DNA of 64,000 nucleotides from the NCBI RefSeq assembly GCF_001244995.1, contig NZ_LN869529.1, forward strand, positions 2,126,957-2,190,956. The letters run 5' to 3'. This DNA comes from Intestinimonas massiliensis (ex Afouda et al. 2020). Lineage in GTDB: Bacteria; Bacillota; Clostridia; Oscillospirales; Oscillospiraceae. Position 1 is the first letter of the stretch. Each line of letters opens with the position of its first letter. The translations under genes were made by a program, and so were the position numbers. The notes beneath the pieces are model-generated. The model had not been told where the DNA came from, ran no database searches, and saw only the letters and a program-made list of their open reading frames with translations. This document shows, piece after piece, positions 43,658 through 52,587 of this stretch.

Positions 43658-43675
43658 GTTGCTTGGAGGCGGACC

Positions 43676-44782
43676 ATGAAGGACAGCGACTATATGCGTC
43701 TGGCCCTGGAGCTGGCACAGCGGGGCCAGGGCTGGACGTCCCCCAACCCGATGGTGGGCGCCGTCATCGTCAAGGAGGGCCGGATCATCGGCCGGGGCTG
43801 GCATGCCCGGTGCGGTGCCCTCCACGCCGAGCGCCACGCCCTGCAAAACTGCGCGGAATCCCCCCAGGGGGCGGTTCTGTACGTGACGCTGGAGCCCTGC
43901 TGCCATCACGGCCGGCAGCCCCCCTGCACCGAGGCGATCCTGGCGTCCGGGATCGCCCGGGTGGTGGCCGGCTCCGGCGACCCCAATCCCCTGGTGGCGG
44001 GCAAGGGACTGGAGCTCCTGCGGAAAAACGGCGTGGCGGTGGAGACCGGCGTGCTGGAGGCCGAGTGCCAGGCCCTGAACCAGGTGTTTTTCCACTTTAT
44101 TCGGACCCGGCGGCCCTATGTGGTCATGAAATATGCCATGACCCTGGACGGAAAAATCGCCACCCGCACCGGGGCCTCCCAGTGGATCACTGGGGAGGCC
44201 GCCCGGCGGCGGGTCCATCAGGACCGGCACCGCTGCACCGCCATTCTGGCGGGGGTGGGTACCGTGCTGGCGGACGATCCCCTGCTCACCTGCCGGATGG
44301 AGGGAGGCAAAAATCCCCTGCGGGTGATTTGCGATACGCGGCTGCGCGCCCCCCTGACCAGCCGGATCGTTCAAACGGCCCGGGCCGTTCCCACCATCCT
44401 GGCCACCGCCTGCGGGGACGCGGCCCGGCGCGCCCCTTACGAGGCCGCCGGATGCCGGGTCTGGGTCCTCCCCGCCCGGGACGGCCATGTGGACCTGGAC
44501 GTCCTGATGGAGCGGCTGGGCGCCGCGGACATCGACAGCGTGCTGCTGGAGGGCGGCGGTACGCTGAACTGGTCGGCGCTGGAGGCTGGAATCGTCCAGA
44601 AGGTCCAGGCGTACATCGCCCCCAAGCTCTTCGGCGGGGCGGAGGCCCCGTCTCCGGTGATGGGGCGGGGCGCAGCCCTCCCCGCCCAGGCCGTACGGCT
44701 GAAAAACACCGTCGTTACCCCCGTCGGGGAAGATTTTTTATGGGAAAGCGAGGTGGACGGCCCTGTTTACGGGAATCGTTGA
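43676..44782 (+). CDS. ribD: Bifunctional pyrimidine deaminase/reductase RibD
   Basis: 368 aa. N-terminal deaminase with zinc site HAERHAL and PCCHHGRQPPC; C-terminal NADPH reductase (MKYAMTLDGKIA, GVGTVLADDPLLT, LLEGGGTLNW). Catalyses the second and third steps from the GTP cyclohydrolase II product. ATG 43676 has SD TTGGAGG; earlier in-frame starts lie inside the riboswitch. It overlaps ribE by about 20 bp. Confidence 0.96.
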   Translation: MKDSDYMRLALELAQRGQGWTSPNPMVGAVIVKEGRIIGRGWHARCGALHAERHALQNCAESPQGAVLYVTLEPCCHHGRQPPCTEAILASGIARVVAGSGDPNPLVAGKGLELLRKNGVAVETGVLEAECQALNQVFFHFIRTRRPYVVMKYAMTLDGKIATRTGASQWITGEAARRRVHQDRHRCTAILAGVGTVLADDPLLTCRMEGGKNPLRVICDTRLRAPLTSRIVQTARAVPTILATACGDAARRAPYEAAGCRVWVLPARDGHVDLDVLMERLGAADIDSVLLEGGGTLNWSALEAGIVQKVQAYIAPKLFGGAEAPSPVMGRGAALPAQAVRLKNTVVTPVGEDFLWESEVDGPVYGNR

Positions 44783-45419
44783 GGAGATGGGCGTAATCCG
44801 CGCCATCCGGCGGGGGGCCCGCTCGGCGGTGCTCTCCATCGGCGCGGCGGCGGTGCTCTCCGACCTGAAGCTGGGGGACAGCGTGGCGGTGAACGGCGTC
44901 TGCCTGACCGCCTCCGGTCTGGATGACACAGGCTTCACCGCCGACGTCATGCACGAGACCCTGGACCGCTCCTCCCTGGGGAGCCTGACCGTCGGCAGCC
45001 GGGTGAACCTGGAGCGGGCCATGGCGGCGGGGGGCCGCTTCGGGGGGCACATCGTCTCCGGTCATATCGACGGCACCGGCCGCCTGGCCGCCCTCCGACG
45101 GGACGACAACGCCGTGTGGTACACGGTGGAGGCCGCCCCTTCCCTGCTGCGGTACGTGGTAGAGAAGGGCTCCATCACCATGGACGGCGTCAGTCTGACG
45201 GTGGCCCGGGTGGAGGCGGACCGCTTCTCCGTCTCCCTCATCCCCCACACCGCCGCCGTCACCGTGCTGGGGCGCAAGCGCCCCGGCGACGTGGTCAATC
45301 TGGAGACGGATGTGATCGGCAAATATGTGGAAAAGCTGCTGCTACCCCGGCCGAAGGCCGAAACGGACCCGCCTGCCGGCGGCATCACCCTGGACTTTTT
45401 AGCCCGAAATGGATTCTAA
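44763..45419 (+). CDS. ribE: Riboflavin synthase alpha subunit, apparent CTG start
   Basis: 218 aa if read from CTG 44763, which gives the family's invariant N-terminus FTGIVEE. The first ATG (44787) would remove these eight residues. No ATG, GTG or TTG exists in frame between, and AGGTGG lies 7-12 bp before the CTG. Two lumazine-binding barrels follow (SVAVNGVCLTA; TMDGVSLTV), as in all riboflavin synthases. It overlaps the end of ribD, and translational coupling may help the rare start. Ends 12 bp before ribBA. Confidence 0.9.
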   Translation: MFTGIVEEMGVIRAIRRGARSAVLSIGAAAVLSDLKLGDSVAVNGVCLTASGLDDTGFTADVMHETLDRSSLGSLTVGSRVNLERAMAAGGRFGGHIVSGHIDGTGRLAALRRDDNAVWYTVEAAPSLLRYVVEKGSITMDGVSLTVARVEADRFSVSLIPHTAAVTVLGRKRPGDVVNLETDVIGKYVEKLLLPRPKAETDPPAGGITLDFLARNGF

Positions 45420-45431
45420 GGAGGAACCGTC

Positions 45432-46631
45432 ATGTTTCCGTACAACACCATTGAAGAGGCCCTGGAGGAGCTCCGGCAGGGGCGTCTGATCCTGGTCACC
45501 GACGACCCGGACCGGGAGAATGAGGGGGACCTCATCTGCGCCGCCCAGTTCGCCACCACGGAGAACGTCAACTTCATGGCCACCCACGCCAAGGGGCTCA
45601 TCTGCATGCCCATGTCGGCGGCGTACATCCAGAAGCTGCAGTTTCCCCAGATGGTCTCCCACAACACCGACAACCACGAAACCGCCTTTACTGTCTCCAT
45701 CGACCACGTCTCCACCACCACCGGCATCTCCGCCGCCGAGCGGTCGGTCACCGCCCTGAAGTGCGTGGAGGAGGACGCCCGGCCGGAGGATTTCCGCCGC
45801 CCCGGCCACATGTTCCCTCTGCTGGCCAAGCCTCACGGCGTGCTGGAGCGCAGCGGCCACACCGAGGCCACGGTGGACCTGTGCCGGCTGGCAGGGCTGA
45901 AGGAGTGCGGGCTGTGCTGCGAGATCATGCGGGAGGACGGCACCATGATGCGCGCCTCCGAGCTGCAGCAGAAGGCAGCGGAGTGGGGGCTGAAGTTCAT
46001 CACCATCCGGGATCTGCAGAGCTATCGCAAGCGCCACGAGAAGCTGGTGGAGCAGGTGGCCGTCACCCGGCTTCCCACCAAGTACGGCGACTTTACCGCC
46101 TGCGGCTACCGCAACAGACTCAACGGCGAGCACCATGTGGCTCTGGTCAAGGGGGAGATCGGGGACGGAGAGAACCTCCTGTGCCGGGTCCACTCCGAGT
46201 GCCTCACCGGGGACACCTTCGGCTCCCGGCGGTGCGACTGCGGGGAGCAGCTCGCCGCCGCCATGACCCAGATTCAGCAGGAGGGCCGGGGCGTGCTGCT
46301 CTACATGCGGCAGGAGGGCCGGGGCATCGGGCTGCTGAACAAGCTGAAGGCCTACGCCCTCCAGGACCAGGGTCTGGACACCCTGGAGGCCAATCTGGCC
46401 CTGGGCTTCGCCGGAGACCTGCGGGAATACTTCATCGGGGCCCAGATCCTCCACGATCTGGGGGCCAGGACCCTGCGGCTGCTGACCAACAACCCGGACA
46501 AGGTCTATCAGCTTGCCGACTACGGACTGGAGATCGTGGAGCGGGTCCCCATCCAGATGGAGGCCACCCAGGACGACCTGTTCTATCTGCAGACCAAGCA
46601 GCACCGCATGGGCCACATTCTGAATTATTAA
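45432..46631 (+). CDS. ribBA: Bifunctional DHBP synthase / GTP cyclohydrolase II
   Basis: 399 aa. N-terminal 3,4-dihydroxy-2-butanone-4-phosphate synthase domain ([28 protein letters not shown]) and C-terminal GTP cyclohydrolase II domain with zinc cysteines in [15 protein letters not shown] and the RQEGRGIGL loop. Both committed branches of riboflavin synthesis start here. SD AAGGAGG precedes ATG 45432. Confidence 0.96.
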   Translation: MFPYNTIEEALEELRQGRLILVTDDPDRENEGDLICAAQFATTENVNFMATHAKGLICMPMSAAYIQKLQFPQMVSHNTDNHETAFTVSIDHVSTTTGISAAERSVTALKCVEEDARPEDFRRPGHMFPLLAKPHGVLERSGHTEATVDLCRLAGLKECGLCCEIMREDGTMMRASELQQKAAEWGLKFITIRDLQSYRKRHEKLVEQVAVTRLPTKYGDFTACGYRNRLNGEHHVALVKGEIGDGENLLCRVHSECLTGDTFGSRRCDCGEQLAAAMTQIQQEGRGVLLYMRQEGRGIGLLNKLKAYALQDQGLDTLEANLALGFAGDLREYFIGAQILHDLGARTLRLLTNNPDKVYQLADYGLEIVERVPIQMEATQDDLFYLQTKQHRMGHILNY

Positions 46632-46649
46632 ACGCAGGAGGAAAAACAC

Positions 46650-47117
<468 letters not shown>

Positions 47118-47139
47118 GGGCGGCACGAGCATTTTCCAC

Positions 47140-47168
47140 TTGCATCCGGAGGAATTCTGCGGTATGCT
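47140..47168 (+). promoter_or_regulatory. Possible sigma-A promoter for the RNHCP leader transcript
   Basis: TTGCAT, 17-bp spacer, TATGCT, 66 bp upstream of the leader-peptide start. Moderate match only; no ribH terminator is obvious, so read-through is also possible. Confidence 0.5.
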
Positions 47169-47234
47169 GAAGAGGCGCGGAGGCGGCAGCGCCGCCGCGC
47201 GGCGGCTGAATCAACGAAACAAAGGAGTATGTTT

Positions 47235-47291
47235 TTGAATTATTTCTACTGTGATTTGGAGCGTGTGGCAAGCCGGGAGGTTTGCGACTGA
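47235..47291 (+). CDS. Leader peptide MNYFYCDLERVASREVCD
   Basis: 18 codons from TTG 47235 (SD AAAGGAG, 7-bp spacing), ending TGA 47289-47291. An in-frame ATG at 47229 is only 1-2 bp from the SD and so less likely. The N-terminal codons Tyr-Phe-Tyr-Cys precede the RNA segment that pairs with the anti-SD arm. Position, length and the overlapping hairpins suggest a regulatory peptide rather than a functional protein. Confidence 0.6.
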   Translation: MNYFYCDLERVASREVCD

Positions 47292-47340
47292 CGCTCTCCG
47301 CAATCCTCCCAAAAGGAACTCAAATCACTTTTTGGAGGAT
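47275..47340 (+). promoter_or_regulatory. Mutually exclusive hairpins controlling the RNHCP gene SD (translational attenuator)
   Basis: Segment 1 GGGAGGTTTGCG (47275-47286, end of the leader ORF) pairs 11 of 12 with segment 2 CGCAATCCTCCC (47299-47310). Segment 2 also pairs with segment 3 (47328-47340), which contains the SD GGAGGAT of the next gene: ATCCTCC against GGAGGAT, plus AAAAG against CTTTTT with one bulge. Both cannot form at once, so ribosome position on the leader could set SD access. Confidence 0.65.
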
Positions 47341-47347
47341 CATCACC

Positions 47348-47791
47348 ATGAACCGTGAACACAAGCGCAAGCAATACGAGACCGGTTACTATAAGACTCA
47401 CCCCTGCCGCGAAGGCTTTACCTGCAAGGTCTGCGGGCGGCCCGTGACCCCCGCCGGGGCGGGCAGCGACCACCGCAACCACTGTCCCAACTGCCTTTCC
47501 AGCCTCCATGTGGACGTGGAGCCCGGAGATCGGGTCTCCGACTGCGGCGGCATCATGGACCCCGTGGCCGTCTGGGTCCGCAGGGGGGGCGAGTGGGCCG
47601 TCATCCACCGCTGCCGCCGCTGTGGCGCCCTCTCGTCCAACCGGGTGGCCGCCGACGACAACCCCATGAAGCTGATGAGCATCGCCATGAAGCCCCTGGG
47701 TCACCCCCCCTTCCCCCTGGAGCGCATCGAGGAGATGACCGCGCTCATGGGCGGAGACGGCTGCCTCCGGACTGTAGGAGGGACGCCATGA
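47348..47791 (+). CDS. RNHCP-domain zinc-ribbon-like protein
   Basis: 147 aa. Cys pairs CKVC, then HRNHCPNC (the RNHCP motif), a lone Cys in SDCGG, and CRRCG form probable zinc sites; FTCKVCGRPV opens the domain. The family is of unknown function, possibly RNA- or ribosome-related because of its zinc-ribbon character (inference). The stop overlaps the GNAT start by 4 bp. Its SD is inside the attenuator hairpin described at 47275-47340. Confidence 0.85.
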   Translation: MNREHKRKQYETGYYKTHPCREGFTCKVCGRPVTPAGAGSDHRNHCPNCLSSLHVDVEPGDRVSDCGGIMDPVAVWVRRGGEWAVIHRCRRCGALSSNRVAADDNPMKLMSIAMKPLGHPPFPLERIEEMTALMGGDGCLRTVGGTP

Positions 47792-48399
47792 ACATCCGTC
47801 TGGAGGAGCCCCGCGACTTTTCCGCGGTAGAGCGCCTGACCCGGGAGGCATTTTGGAACAAGTACCGTCCCGGATGCTCGGAGCACTATGTCCTGCACCA
47901 ATTCCGCAGCCGTCCGGAATTTGTGCGTGAACTGGACTGCGTGCTGGAGGAGGACGGACAGATTGCCGCCCATATTATGTACAGCCGCGCCGAGATCGCG
48001 GCTGACGACGGGCGGACCATCCCCATTCTGGTCTTCGGTCCGGTCAGCGTCCATCCGGAGCGCCAGGGCCGTGGGCTGGGCAGCAAGCTGATCCGCTTTA
48101 CCCTGGAGAAGGCGCAGGCGCTGGGCTGTGGAGCCGTAGCCATTACCGGCGATCCGGGCTATTATGCCCGCTTCGGCTTTGCCGGCGGTCATTCCAGGGG
48201 CATCTACTATGCCGGCCTTCCCCGTGGGGAGGAGGCGCCCTTCTTCCTGGTCAAGGAGCTGCGGCCCGGATTCCTGACAGGCGTCACCGGCACCTACCGG
48301 GACCCGGAGGGCTACCGGGTGGCGGACGCCGATGTGGACGCCTTCGACCGGACCTTTCCGCCCAAGGAAAAGAAGAAATTGCCGGGGCAGCTAAATTAG
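47788..48399 (+). CDS. GNAT N-acetyltransferase
   Basis: 203 aa. Acetyl-CoA site VSVHPERQGRGLGSKLI, then GCGAVAITGDPGYYARFGF, the layout of the YhbS-like GNAT group. Overlaps RNHCP by ATGA, so its translation is coupled to that gene and subject to the same leader. Ends inside the downstream terminator stem. Substrate unknown. Confidence 0.88.
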   Translation: MNIRLEEPRDFSAVERLTREAFWNKYRPGCSEHYVLHQFRSRPEFVRELDCVLEEDGQIAAHIMYSRAEIAADDGRTIPILVFGPVSVHPERQGRGLGSKLIRFTLEKAQALGCGAVAITGDPGYYARFGFAGGHSRGIYYAGLPRGEEAPFFLVKELRPGFLTGVTGTYRDPEGYRVADADVDAFDRTFPPKEKKKLPGQLN

Positions 48400-48414
48400 C
48401 TGCCCCGGCAATTT
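48376..48414 (+). terminator. Terminator overlapping the GNAT stop codon
   Basis: Nearly perfect palindrome AAATTGCCGGGGCAGCTAA with complement. The GNAT stop codon TAG lies in the stem-loop. Confidence 0.88.
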
Positions 48415-48513
48415 GCGCAAGAATGGCGAAACCCGCCGTGCGTTTGGCAAGAAACGTCGAGCCTTCCTGCGCGGGATGCCGTAGAATAGCCATACCCTGG
48501 AGGTGGTGAGAGG

Positions 48514-49401
48514 ATGACGGAACAGATCCTGGCCGTACAGCGGATGCAGGAGTACATCGAGACCCATATGGACGAGGCCATCACCACAGCCGACCTGGCG
48601 CGGGTGTCCCGCTTCTCTCCGTGGCACTCCTACCGCCTGTTCCACCAGCATACCGGCCTTACGCCCGCCGACTACATCCGGCGCCTGCGGCTTTCCCAGT
48701 CGGCGCTGCGCCTGAAACGGGAGAACTGCCGGGTGATCGACGTGGCCTACGACCTGGGCTTCGGCAGCGTGGACGGCTATCAGCGGGCCTTCCTGCGGGA
48801 GTTCGGCTGCAACCCCGGCGCTTACGCCAGGCAGCCCGTTCCCATTCCTCTCTTCATCCCCTACGGCGTCAAATTTCGGGCATTGCGAAAGGAGTCAATC
48901 GACATGGAACCGATACGAAGCGTTTTTCTTCAAATCATCCACAAGCCGGAGCGCAAGGTGATCATCAAGCGCGGCGTCCAGGCGGAGGACTATTTCCCCT
49001 ACTGCGAGGAGGTGGGGTGCGACGTATGGGGGCTGCTGGCCAGCATGGATTCCCTGTGCGGCGAGCCGGTCTGTCTGTGGCTGCCGGATGCCTACAAAAC
49101 CCCCGGCACCTCCACCTACGTGCAGGGCGTGGAGGCGGCCGCCGACTATGAAGGGCCGGTGCCGGAGGGCTTTGACGTCATACGCCTGCCCGCCGCGGAC
49201 TATCTGATGTTCCAGGGCGAACCCTTCCGGGAGGAGGACTACTGCCAGGCCATCTCCGCCGTCCGGCAGGCCATGGACCGCTATGATCCTACGGTCATTG
49301 GCCGGGTGTGGGACCCGTCCAGCCCCCGCATCCAGCTTGAGCCCCGGGGAGAGCGCGGATACATCGAGCTGCGGGCCGTGAAGGCCAAACAGGACCGGTA
49401 A
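48514..49401 (+). CDS. AraC-family regulator with GyrI-like effector domain
   Basis: 295 aa. N-terminal AraC double helix-turn-helix (TTADLARVSRFSPWHSYRLFHQ; IDVAYDLGFGSVDGYQRAFLREFG), then a GyrI/SOUL-like small-molecule-binding domain (about 135-290). Such regulators (MarA/Rob-like) usually control drug efflux; immediately downstream is the remnant of an MFS transporter, probably its former target. SD GGAGGTGG precedes the ATG. Confidence 0.9.
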   Translation: MTEQILAVQRMQEYIETHMDEAITTADLARVSRFSPWHSYRLFHQHTGLTPADYIRRLRLSQSALRLKRENCRVIDVAYDLGFGSVDGYQRAFLREFGCNPGAYARQPVPIPLFIPYGVKFRALRKESIDMEPIRSVFLQIIHKPERKVIIKRGVQAEDYFPYCEEVGCDVWGLLASMDSLCGEPVCLWLPDAYKTPGTSTYVQGVEAAADYEGPVPEGFDVIRLPAADYLMFQGEPFREEDYCQAISAVRQAMDRYDPTVIGRVWDPSSPRIQLEPRGERGYIELRAVKAKQDR

Positions 49402-49406
49402 GTCGG

Positions 49407-49545
49407 CCGTCCTCCCACTGGAGGCGTAGGGCGCTCCTGTTTCTGGTCAGTCAGTGCATCACTCTGTTCGGCTCCCCCCTGGTGCAGATGTCCATCGTCT
49501 GGTATGTGACTCTGGAGACCTCCTCCGGCGCCTGGGTGGCAGCCT
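49407..49545 (+). pseudogene. N-terminal fragment of an MFS efflux transporter
   Basis: In-frame residues WRRRALLFLVSQCITLFGSP and VQMSIVWYVTLETSSGAWVA are the first two helices of a Mef-like MFS protein. No start codon remains upstream, and homology ends abruptly near 49545. The rest of the transporter is absent. Confidence 0.65.
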
Positions 49546-49578
49546 TTACTGCCAGAAGTTGCCCTCTGCCCTGGCCCG

Positions 49579-49678
49579 GGTCAACCCCCGAATCAGGCAC
49601 CACGCACCGCGATACCGCTGGCAGCCAAACGAAGTTCTGCACCGTCAGAACGCCGATGCAGCCCAATACGATCTCCAC
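49579..49678 (-). other. Start of an unidentified minus-strand ORF, probably truncated
   Basis: GTG 49678 with SD AAAGGAGG begins VEIVLGCIGVLTVQNFVWLP, a single hydrophobic helix; the frame then runs antisense into the MFS fragment (to 49451). Upstream, CCAAACG...CGTTTGG forms an inverted repeat. It looks like the 5' end of a gene cut at the same junction that cut the MFS gene. Not recognised. Confidence 0.35.
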
Positions 49679-49781
49679 TGCGATTCCTCCTTTGTCTTTT
49701 TACGTTCCGAGTAGAGCGCCAAACGGATAAGGATATCGTTTGGACTGCCCTGCCCCCATTAAGGTTGCATAAACCCATGAC

Positions 49782-49816
49782 AAAAGGCCCTGGGACCATA
49801 GGACCCCAGGGCCTTT
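49782..49816 (-). terminator. Terminator of the dual-muramidase gene
   Basis: 12-bp stem AAAGGCCCTGGG with complement, followed on the minus strand by TTTTGTC. Confidence 0.82.
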
Positions 49817-49830
49817 GCCATGCAGGCGCG

Positions 49831-51864
49831 CTACGCGCCGAACCAGAGATTCATATCCACATTCCCCTGGATGCCGTCCACGCTTCCCTTGGAGGTATAC
49901 TGCCACATCTGGAAGTGGTAGTAAAAGGTGGGCGCCGCCTTGTCATACTCGGCAAACCAGAAAGGATAATCCATTACGCGGCTCAGGTCGTACTTGACAT
50001 AGCCCGCGTAGGAGGTGAGGTAGATCATGGGGGTGTAGCCCGCCTCCTCCACCAGCTCACAGAAGGCCAGGGCGCACCGGCACAGGGTATCGGTGTCCAG
50101 ACCGTAGGTCCGGGCCTCGCTCTTCCCCAGCGCCTCCCAATCAAAAACCACGGGGCCGGTCAGCGCATAGCCCCGGATCTTGTCCAGCACGAACCGGGCC
50201 TCCTCCTCGGCCTCCTTCACCGTAATGGCCTGGGAGAAGAAGTACACCCCCACCTCCAGGCCGGCGTCCAGGGCCCCCTGGAGGTTCTGTTCGAACTTCG
50301 TATCGGCGTAGAGACCGCCCTCGGTATAGCCGCGCCCGCCCACCCGGAGGATGGCAAAATCCACGCCGTCGGCCTTGACCCTGGCCCAGTCGATGTCGCC
50401 CTGGTAGGAGGACACGTCCACTCCCAGGCGGGTCTCCCCGGCGGCATACTCCATCACGCTGCCCTTCCGGCGGAAGGCCGCCGGGTCATAGCCGTTGACA
50501 GGCACGCCCTCCAGCACGTCCACCGTATAGGCGCCGTAGGTGATCTGGGCCTTGCCGGTCTCCCCGGCCCGCAGGCAGTTCACCCGCCAGATCAGCGCGC
50601 TGAGCTCCGCCCGGCGGATGCCGTCGGCAGGCTTGTAAAGGCGCCGGCCGTTCTCCTCGCTGCCCTCCAGAATCCCCCATTCGTACAGGGCCGTCACCGA
50701 AGCGTCGTCAGCGTCGGCAAAGGGGGACGGGCCCGAAGCGGGGGCCAGCCCCAGGGCCCCGGCGGTCAGCCGAGCCACCGTCAGGCGGCTGACTGTCCCG
50801 TCCAGCTCGGCCAGCTCCCCGGCGGTGAGCAGTCCCTCGGTCCGGGCCAGGGCGGCATAGCCGCTGCTCCAGTGCCCCCCGGCGGGAGCCTGCTCCTCAT
50901 ATCCCGCCGCCAGCAGCACCAGCTTGAGGGCCTCCCCCAGGGTCACCGAGCCGGATGGGTCAAAGGTGCCGTCCGGATAGCCGGAGACGATGCCCTGCCC
51001 GCTGAGGGCACACACATAGTCGTAATACCATGCCCCGGCATCCAGGTCGGGGTAGGGGCTCTCGGCCGGGCCGAGCTTCCGCCACAGGGCCTCCACCGTC
51101 CCGCTCTCCCCCGCGGGCATGCCGGCCAGCAGAGCGCCCCCCTCCGGCCTGCGCCAGCCCTCCAGGGCATAGCCCTCCCGCCGGGCGTCGGGGAAGGCAC
51201 CGTAGGGCTGGCCAGCCTGGTAAAACATCACGTCGCTGGCCATCTCTCCCTCGCCTGGGTCAAAGACCAGATAGGTGAAGTTCCCGGCCGCCTGTCCGCT
51301 GTAGTCCCCCCAGAGGAACAGGGCGGCCTCCTCCATGCGCCGCCGGGCCAGGCCTTTTACCACCTGTCCCCCGGCGTGGCACCAGACGCCGAAGGCATTG
51401 ACGGTCTCCAGCGTGTCGTATGTATCCCCCGGCCCCGCCAGCAACTCCGCCAGATCGGAGCTGCCGGACAGCCAGCCGGTGCCCAGGCTGTAGGTGAAGC
51501 TGACCAGGGCGTCGAACTGGCTCTGGCCCACCGTCCGGCCGTGCTCCTCCAGAAAGTCCGCCACCGCCGCCGCGCAGACGGCGGCCGCCTCCCGCAGCAG
51601 CCGGTCGGCCTCCTCTTCAGTGATGCCTTCGGCATAGGCCCCGGCCTGACACTGGGTGCCGTAGCCCACGTACCAGTTGGTCCCGTCGGTGTAGGGGGTC
51701 TCGGAAAAGCTCTCCCGGGCCTTGAGAAAGTCCGCTCCCGCCTGGCTGAGGGCGCCGGGTCCCTCGGGCCCGGCAGCCAGGGCGGGGACGGCCGCGGGGA
51801 GGAGCAGGGCGAACAGGAGAAGCAGGGCGGGGATGCGCCGGAAGTGCGTGCGGTCGTGTGTCAT
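49831..51864 (-). CDS. Secreted dual muramidase: GH24-type lysozyme - SLH repeats - GH25
   Basis: 677 aa. Signal peptide (about 1-31, ending PALAAG). Residues about 35-150 form a T4/phage-type GH24 lysozyme (KARESFSETPYTDGTNWYVGYGTQC). A short repeat-like segment (about 200-245) and two SLH domains (YPDLDAGAWYYDYV; FADADDASVTALYEWGI) follow. The last 200 residues are a GH25 muramidase (GVDVSSYQGDIDWARVKADG; VVFDWEA). ATG 51864 has SD GAAAGGAA; a longer frame to 51924 lacks one. Cell-wall-anchored peptidoglycan remodelling or lysis is likely. Confidence 0.88.
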   Translation of the reverse strand: MTHDRTHFRRIPALLLLFALLLPAAVPALAAGPEGPGALSQAGADFLKARESFSETPYTDGTNWYVGYGTQCQAGAYAEGITEEEADRLLREAAAVCAAAVADFLEEHGRTVGQSQFDALVSFTYSLGTGWLSGSSDLAELLAGPGDTYDTLETVNAFGVWCHAGGQVVKGLARRRMEEAALFLWGDYSGQAAGNFTYLVFDPGEGEMASDVMFYQAGQPYGAFPDARREGYALEGWRRPEGGALLAGMPAGESGTVEALWRKLGPAESPYPDLDAGAWYYDYVCALSGQGIVSGYPDGTFDPSGSVTLGEALKLVLLAAGYEEQAPAGGHWSSGYAALARTEGLLTAGELAELDGTVSRLTVARLTAGALGLAPASGPSPFADADDASVTALYEWGILEGSEENGRRLYKPADGIRRAELSALIWRVNCLRAGETGKAQITYGAYTVDVLEGVPVNGYDPAAFRRKGSVMEYAAGETRLGVDVSSYQGDIDWARVKADGVDFAILRVGGRGYTEGGLYADTKFEQNLQGALDAGLEVGVYFFSQAITVKEAEEEARFVLDKIRGYALTGPVVFDWEALGKSEARTYGLDTDTLCRCALAFCELVEEAGYTPMIYLTSYAGYVKYDLSRVMDYPFWFAEYDKAAPTFYYHFQMWQYTSKGSVDGIQGNVDMNLWFGA

Positions 51865-51970
51865 GTGTCGTTCCTTTCTCTGCAATTGCGCGAATCTCTG
51901 ACGTTCCTGTTCAGAATAACACAAGTTTCATCCGCCCGTCAACCGGGCTCGGAGGCCCTGCTGCTCCCCG

Positions 51971-52465
51971 CTATTTTGTGATATCGACGCCCCGGTCTCC
52001 CACCTGAACGCTTCCATCCTCCAGGGAAATGTATGGCGAGAATTCCACCGTTTCCGTTTCCCTGGTTAAGCAGATCGTCGCATCCGTGAAAATGTCGCTG
52101 ACATTACACTGGAGGATGAATGGCCGGCACGCCATCTCCTCATAGATCAGGGTAGTCCCCATCGTCTCGATGTCGTTTCGGTACAGACGCACCTCCATGT
52201 CCGCATACCTCGGTATGATCAGATAGTAGTCTCCCTTTGACAGGTAATGGACCGGCAGATTCACGTCGTCCAGATAGTTCTCGGTATAGAAGGCGAGATC
52301 GTTGATCTCCCCATACCCCAGATATGCCACGGCATAGAGTTGATCCTCCTGAAATGGAATGGACGCGGTTTTGCTCCCTTCGGAACCGGAGTCGGGGGCG
52401 GCCCTGCACCCGGTCAGCGCCAACAGGCAGAGCAGGGCCGCGATCCATGCGGTGTGTTTCTTCAT
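51971..52465 (-). CDS. Hypothetical lipoprotein
   Basis: 164 aa. Signal peptide with lipobox LTGC (Cys20) then a Ser/Gly linker. The mature part is rich in Tyr and acidic residues and looks beta-rich; no family recognised. It lies 106 bp upstream of the dual muramidase on the same strand but without a clear operon link. Confidence 0.7.
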   Translation of the reverse strand: MKKHTAWIAALLCLLALTGCRAAPDSGSEGSKTASIPFQEDQLYAVAYLGYGEINDLAFYTENYLDDVNLPVHYLSKGDYYLIIPRYADMEVRLYRNDIETMGTTLIYEEMACRPFILQCNVSDIFTDATICLTRETETVEFSPYISLEDGSVQVGDRGVDITK

Positions 52466-52587
52466 TTGTCGAGCCTCCCATCGCGGCCTTTCGACCGGCC
52501 AACATCCTTCCTCGCGTGTTGCAACTCATTATAGGGTATTTGCAGATGGATTGCAAGGCGGGGTCCGACGCCGGGACGGGCGGCGGA

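Noticed and set aside
43309-43677. Minus-strand frame over the riboflavin leader
   Set aside because: Falls on the FMN aptamer and terminators; no SD and no recognisable protein.
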